DNA of 35,881 nucleotides from Nitrospiraceae bacterium (lineage in GTDB: Bacteria > Nitrospirota > Nitrospiria > Nitrospirales > Nitrospiraceae), in NCBI GenBank assembly GCA_014534095.1, contig JACVSD010000005.1, forward strand, positions 1 through 35,881, read 5' to 3'. The notes under the pieces are model-generated. The model was not told where the DNA came from. It ran no database searches and saw only the letters and a program-made list of their open reading frames with translations. Below, piece after piece: positions 33,774 to 35,881 of this stretch. Each line of letters starts with the position of its first letter. The first letter of the stretch is position 1. The position numbers and the translations under genes are program-made.

Positions 33774-34604
33774 TTAGGGAACCGGCACTCGAATCGGATT
33801 CTCTGGCACCTTGCCAGGCCCATACCCCAGCCGCTTCAGAAGCCCTTGTGCTTCAGGGCTAGTTACGAAACGAAGAAACTCTTCGCACAATTTCCGATCC
33901 GGGCAATACCGCTCCATGGCCAGGCTGTGTGCAACCGGCTTGTAGAGATGCGTGGGCGCGGTGGCGAGGATCCGGATCCGGTCCTGAAACCGTGCCGCCT
34001 GATGACCGAACATGATGCCTACGTGGGCTTCACCGCTCAGGAGATGATCCAGGATCCCATCTTGATCGCTCGCCATGTCTAATCGCTTGCCCTTCAGGCG
34101 AAGTGAAGACAGCACCCGGTCCGTCTCCACCCCGAGCCTGGTCGTTTCATTCGCGACGGCGATCCGGATTTGGTCCAGCTTTTCGAGGGCCTCGAACGAC
34201 TCCGGTGCCTCGCTCAAGGACTCCGGCGCCACAAGGACCAGCTGCTCGGTGGCGTACAGCGCTTTGGTCTCCGGCAAGACGTAATACTTCTGTTCCAGCC
34301 GCGTAATCAGTTCATCTCCACCGGGCGCAACCAAATGAATGGGCCCCGACCCAATGAACGACCGGCCACGATTTTCCATACCGGCGATGGTTCGGCGCAG
34401 GTCTAGTGACGTGTCCACCGCGACCTGCACCCGCACGTCGGGGTGCGCCGTTTCGAACGCGTTCCCCAGCGCGGCGATCGGGTCCTTCACCGCAGGCGAC
34501 GTGGCGATCACCAAGGGCCGGGTCGCGAACGCCAAATCGCTGCCCGGGGCTGCAGGGATGAGCACCACGGCGATGAGGACACAGAGAACAAAACCTCTCG
34601 GCAT
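33774..34604 (-). CDS. Second ModA-like periplasmic substrate-binding protein
   Basis: This 276-residue exported protein (signal about 1-27) has the two-lobe pattern of type 2 binding proteins: LVIATSPAVKDPIAALGNAFETAHPDVRVQVAVDTS, VAPGGDELITRLEQ, IRIAVANETTRLGVETDRVL, and a C-terminal CEEFLRFVTSPEAQGLLKRLGYGPG. It resembles ModA/WtpA proteins but is clearly different from the ModA at 30490, with no GSSG motif. It follows the regulator gene by 8 bp with an AAGGAGG site. It may bind a different oxyanion (tungstate) or feed the same transporter. Confidence 0.85.
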   Translation of the reverse strand: MPRGFVLCVLIAVVLIPAAPGSDLAFATRPLVIATSPAVKDPIAALGNAFETAHPDVRVQVAVDTSLDLRRTIAGMENRGRSFIGSGPIHLVAPGGDELITRLEQKYYVLPETKALYATEQLVLVAPESLSEAPESFEALEKLDQIRIAVANETTRLGVETDRVLSSLRLKGKRLDMASDQDGILDHLLSGEAHVGIMFGHQAARFQDRIRILATAPTHLYKPVAHSLAMERYCPDRKLCEEFLRFVTSPEAQGLLKRLGYGPGKVPENPIRVPVP

Positions 34605-34612
34605 ACCCCTCC

Positions 34613-35761
34613 TTACAATGCGTGCCGCTTGCCGGTGTCGGTCGTGTCGTATCCCTCCAAGGCGCCGATTTCTGCCCGAAAGGAACGGCTCGCAAGCGTG
34701 TCGAACAGGTGCACCAACGTCGGATGCGACTTCAGAAGGGATTTCGGCACCACGAGGTCGTACCGGGCCACTTGGAGCGGGACGAAATCGAGCCCAAGCA
34801 GCTGGGCAGCAGAGCGAGTCCCGACCCCCGCATCCGCCTGATGTGTCGCCACAGCCCGGGCAACCTCGACATGGGACCAGACAATGCGGTCATATCCCTC
34901 CACGATACGGGGATCAATGCCCTCGGCCCGTAGCCGCTGATCAAGCAACAGGCGAGCGCCTGATCCCTCTTCGCGATTGACGACTTTTACGCTGGGCAGG
35001 GCGAGATCGGATATCCCGCGTACGGACTTGGGATTGCCGGGACGGACGAGCAGTCCCTCTTCCCAGGCGGCGAAGGTGACCACTTCAACGTTCTTGGTCC
35101 GAAGGAACCGACGCAGATAAGGCAGGTTTGATTCTCCCGTGGCAGGGTCAACCAGGTGGAGGCCGGCGACGTGCACTTCTCCGCGGTGCAATGCCTGCAA
35201 GGCTGCCATGCTTCCCATCGACCAGCCGACAACAGAAGAGTGAGCCTTCTGCCTCCGAAGATGCTCGCCGGCGAGAAAGATTGCCGGATCGCACCCTGCT
35301 ACAGAGATTTCCTGTTCGATGGCTCGCCGGTCGCGCGAAAGCTGTACGGAGACGACACCGCCGGATCGATGCTCCCCGCCCACCAAGAGACCGTCCGCCG
35401 GCACGGTGAAGGACAAGACCTCCCCCAGGGAGGTAAGCGCCCGCACGATAGTACGCTTTCCCACGGTCGAAACCTTGACCCTAATCGAAGTACCGGGAGG
35501 AGGAGCCGGGAGTGCACCAACCAACGTTCCCTCAAGGACATCCTCCGCCTGCGCCAGCCGAAATAAATCTTCAACACGGCACCCGAGAACTGAAGCCAGC
35601 TTCAATGCCACCGCCGTCGTGGGCAGATAGGCGTTGGACTCGATGGAAGAGACGGCTTGACGTGTGATCTCGGCCTGTCGAGCAAGTTCTCCTTGTGACA
35701 GTCCCAGTTGTTCCCGCCGTTCTCTCAATTGATTCACATACGCTGCTGCCTTGCTCTGCAT
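34613..35761 (-). CDS. XRE helix-turn-helix regulator with periplasmic-binding-like domain
   Basis: The 382-residue protein has an XRE helix-turn-helix at about 10-65 (LRERREQLGLSQGELARQAEITRQAVSSIESNAYLPTT). A periplasmic-binding-like domain follows at about 90-360 (PF12727-like: SVQLSRDRRAIEQEISVAGCDPAIFLAGEHL, GWSMGSMAALQALHRGEVHVAGLHLVDPATGESN, VKVVNREEGSGARLLLDQRL, DAGVGTRSAAQLLGLDFVPL). It lacks a signal peptide, so it acts in the cytoplasm as a one-component sensor; related proteins respond to molybdate or tungstate. It is the first gene of the cluster and likely controls it. The ATG lies almost on top of its promoter. Confidence 0.9.
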   Translation of the reverse strand: MQSKAAAYVNQLRERREQLGLSQGELARQAEITRQAVSSIESNAYLPTTAVALKLASVLGCRVEDLFRLAQAEDVLEGTLVGALPAPPPGTSIRVKVSTVGKRTIVRALTSLGEVLSFTVPADGLLVGGEHRSGGVVSVQLSRDRRAIEQEISVAGCDPAIFLAGEHLRRQKAHSSVVGWSMGSMAALQALHRGEVHVAGLHLVDPATGESNLPYLRRFLRTKNVEVVTFAAWEEGLLVRPGNPKSVRGISDLALPSVKVVNREEGSGARLLLDQRLRAEGIDPRIVEGYDRIVWSHVEVARAVATHQADAGVGTRSAAQLLGLDFVPLQVARYDLVVPKSLLKSHPTLVHLFDTLASRSFRAEIGALEGYDTTDTGKRHAL

Positions 35762-35768
35762 ACTGGAG

Positions 35769-35798
35769 CGTATAGCAATTGTATTGGCCCTGTGTCAA
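35769..35798 (-). promoter_or_regulatory. Promoter of the molybdate cluster, leaderless
   Basis: On the minus strand TTGACA (35793-35798) and TATACG (35769-35774) are 18 bp apart. Only 7 bases separate the -10 element from the ATG at 35761, so transcription should start at or next to the A of the start codon. No Shine-Dalgarno is present. An AT-rich CAATTG core lies in the spacer and could be bound by the regulator. Confidence 0.6.
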
Positions 35799-35865
35799 GT
35801 ATTCTTGCCAAAACCTCTAAGGCCGAACTTTTTCTAAGACAGCGCTAGATGCATACAAGCTTTTA

Positions 35866-35871
35866 TTGACA
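35866..35871 (+). promoter_or_regulatory. Possible divergent -35 element at the window edge
   Basis: TTGACA on the plus strand sits 10 bases from the end of the window, in the intergenic DNA upstream of the molybdate cluster. It may drive a divergent gene outside the window; its -10 element cannot be seen. Confidence 0.3.
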
Positions 35872-35881
35872 AAGTTGGTTA

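Noticed and set aside
1..35881. CRISPR arrays, insertion sequences, prophage genes or replication origin
   Set aside because: No regularly spaced repeats, transposase, integrase, phage structural gene or DnaA-box cluster was seen on reading. The XRE/S24 repressor alone is not enough to call a prophage.

Overview
The window most resembles the chromosome of a Gram-negative nitrite oxidiser of the Nitrospira type. This rests on recalled family resemblance, not on a search. The reasons are fairly high GC, outer-membrane proteins and lipoproteins, a two-heme c-type peroxidase, many two-component proteins, a membrane sensor of a kind often seen in Nitrospira kinases, many very short membrane or zinc-ribbon proteins, and a complete molybdate uptake cluster. 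Nitrite oxidoreductase is a molybdenum enzyme, so that cluster would fit.

Layout. (1) 0.2-9.4 kb, all minus strand: a stress and redox block. It holds an OB-like periplasmic protein, a DUF2630 protein coupled to a membrane protein, a second OB-like protein, an SRPBCC membrane protein, a zinc alcohol dehydrogenase and an SmbP-like/cupin fusion. Upstream of these lie a two-heme peroxidase, an SDR and a DUF362 protein flanked by an 18-bp direct repeat. (2) 9.7-11.3 kb: sparse DNA with tiny membrane proteins and a ribbon-helix-helix protein. (3) 11.5-16.3 kb, plus strand: a solute-binding protein, a histidine kinase and an NtrC-type regulator, with no transporter parts. (4) 16.4-18.3 kb: tRNA-Met, relic-like DNA and a tandem-receiver protein without an output domain. 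(5) 18.3-25.8 kb: a DUF2382 envelope protein, a YihY protein with an unusual tail, an AI-2E family permease, a sensor module lacking its kinase, an OmpA lipoprotein, small proteins and a lone receiver. (6) 26.4-28.1 kb, minus: a lexA-like cassette ending in a RecA-fold protein with no P-loop. (7) 28.1-35.8 kb, minus: a molybdate cluster with an HTH-periplasmic-binding regulator, two substrate-binding proteins, two lipoproteins, a porin, Mop, ModB and ModC.

How the parts work together. The last cluster would carry molybdate from the outer membrane (porin) through the periplasm (ModA and a ModA-like protein) to the cytoplasm (ModBC) and store it on Mop, under a one-component regulator that could sense the anion itself. 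The lexA cassette is probably a small damage-response operon with its own operator. The first 9 kb and the DUF2382, YihY and AI-2E genes look like general stress and envelope functions. Several regulator genes have promoters so close to the start codon that their mRNAs should be leaderless or nearly so.
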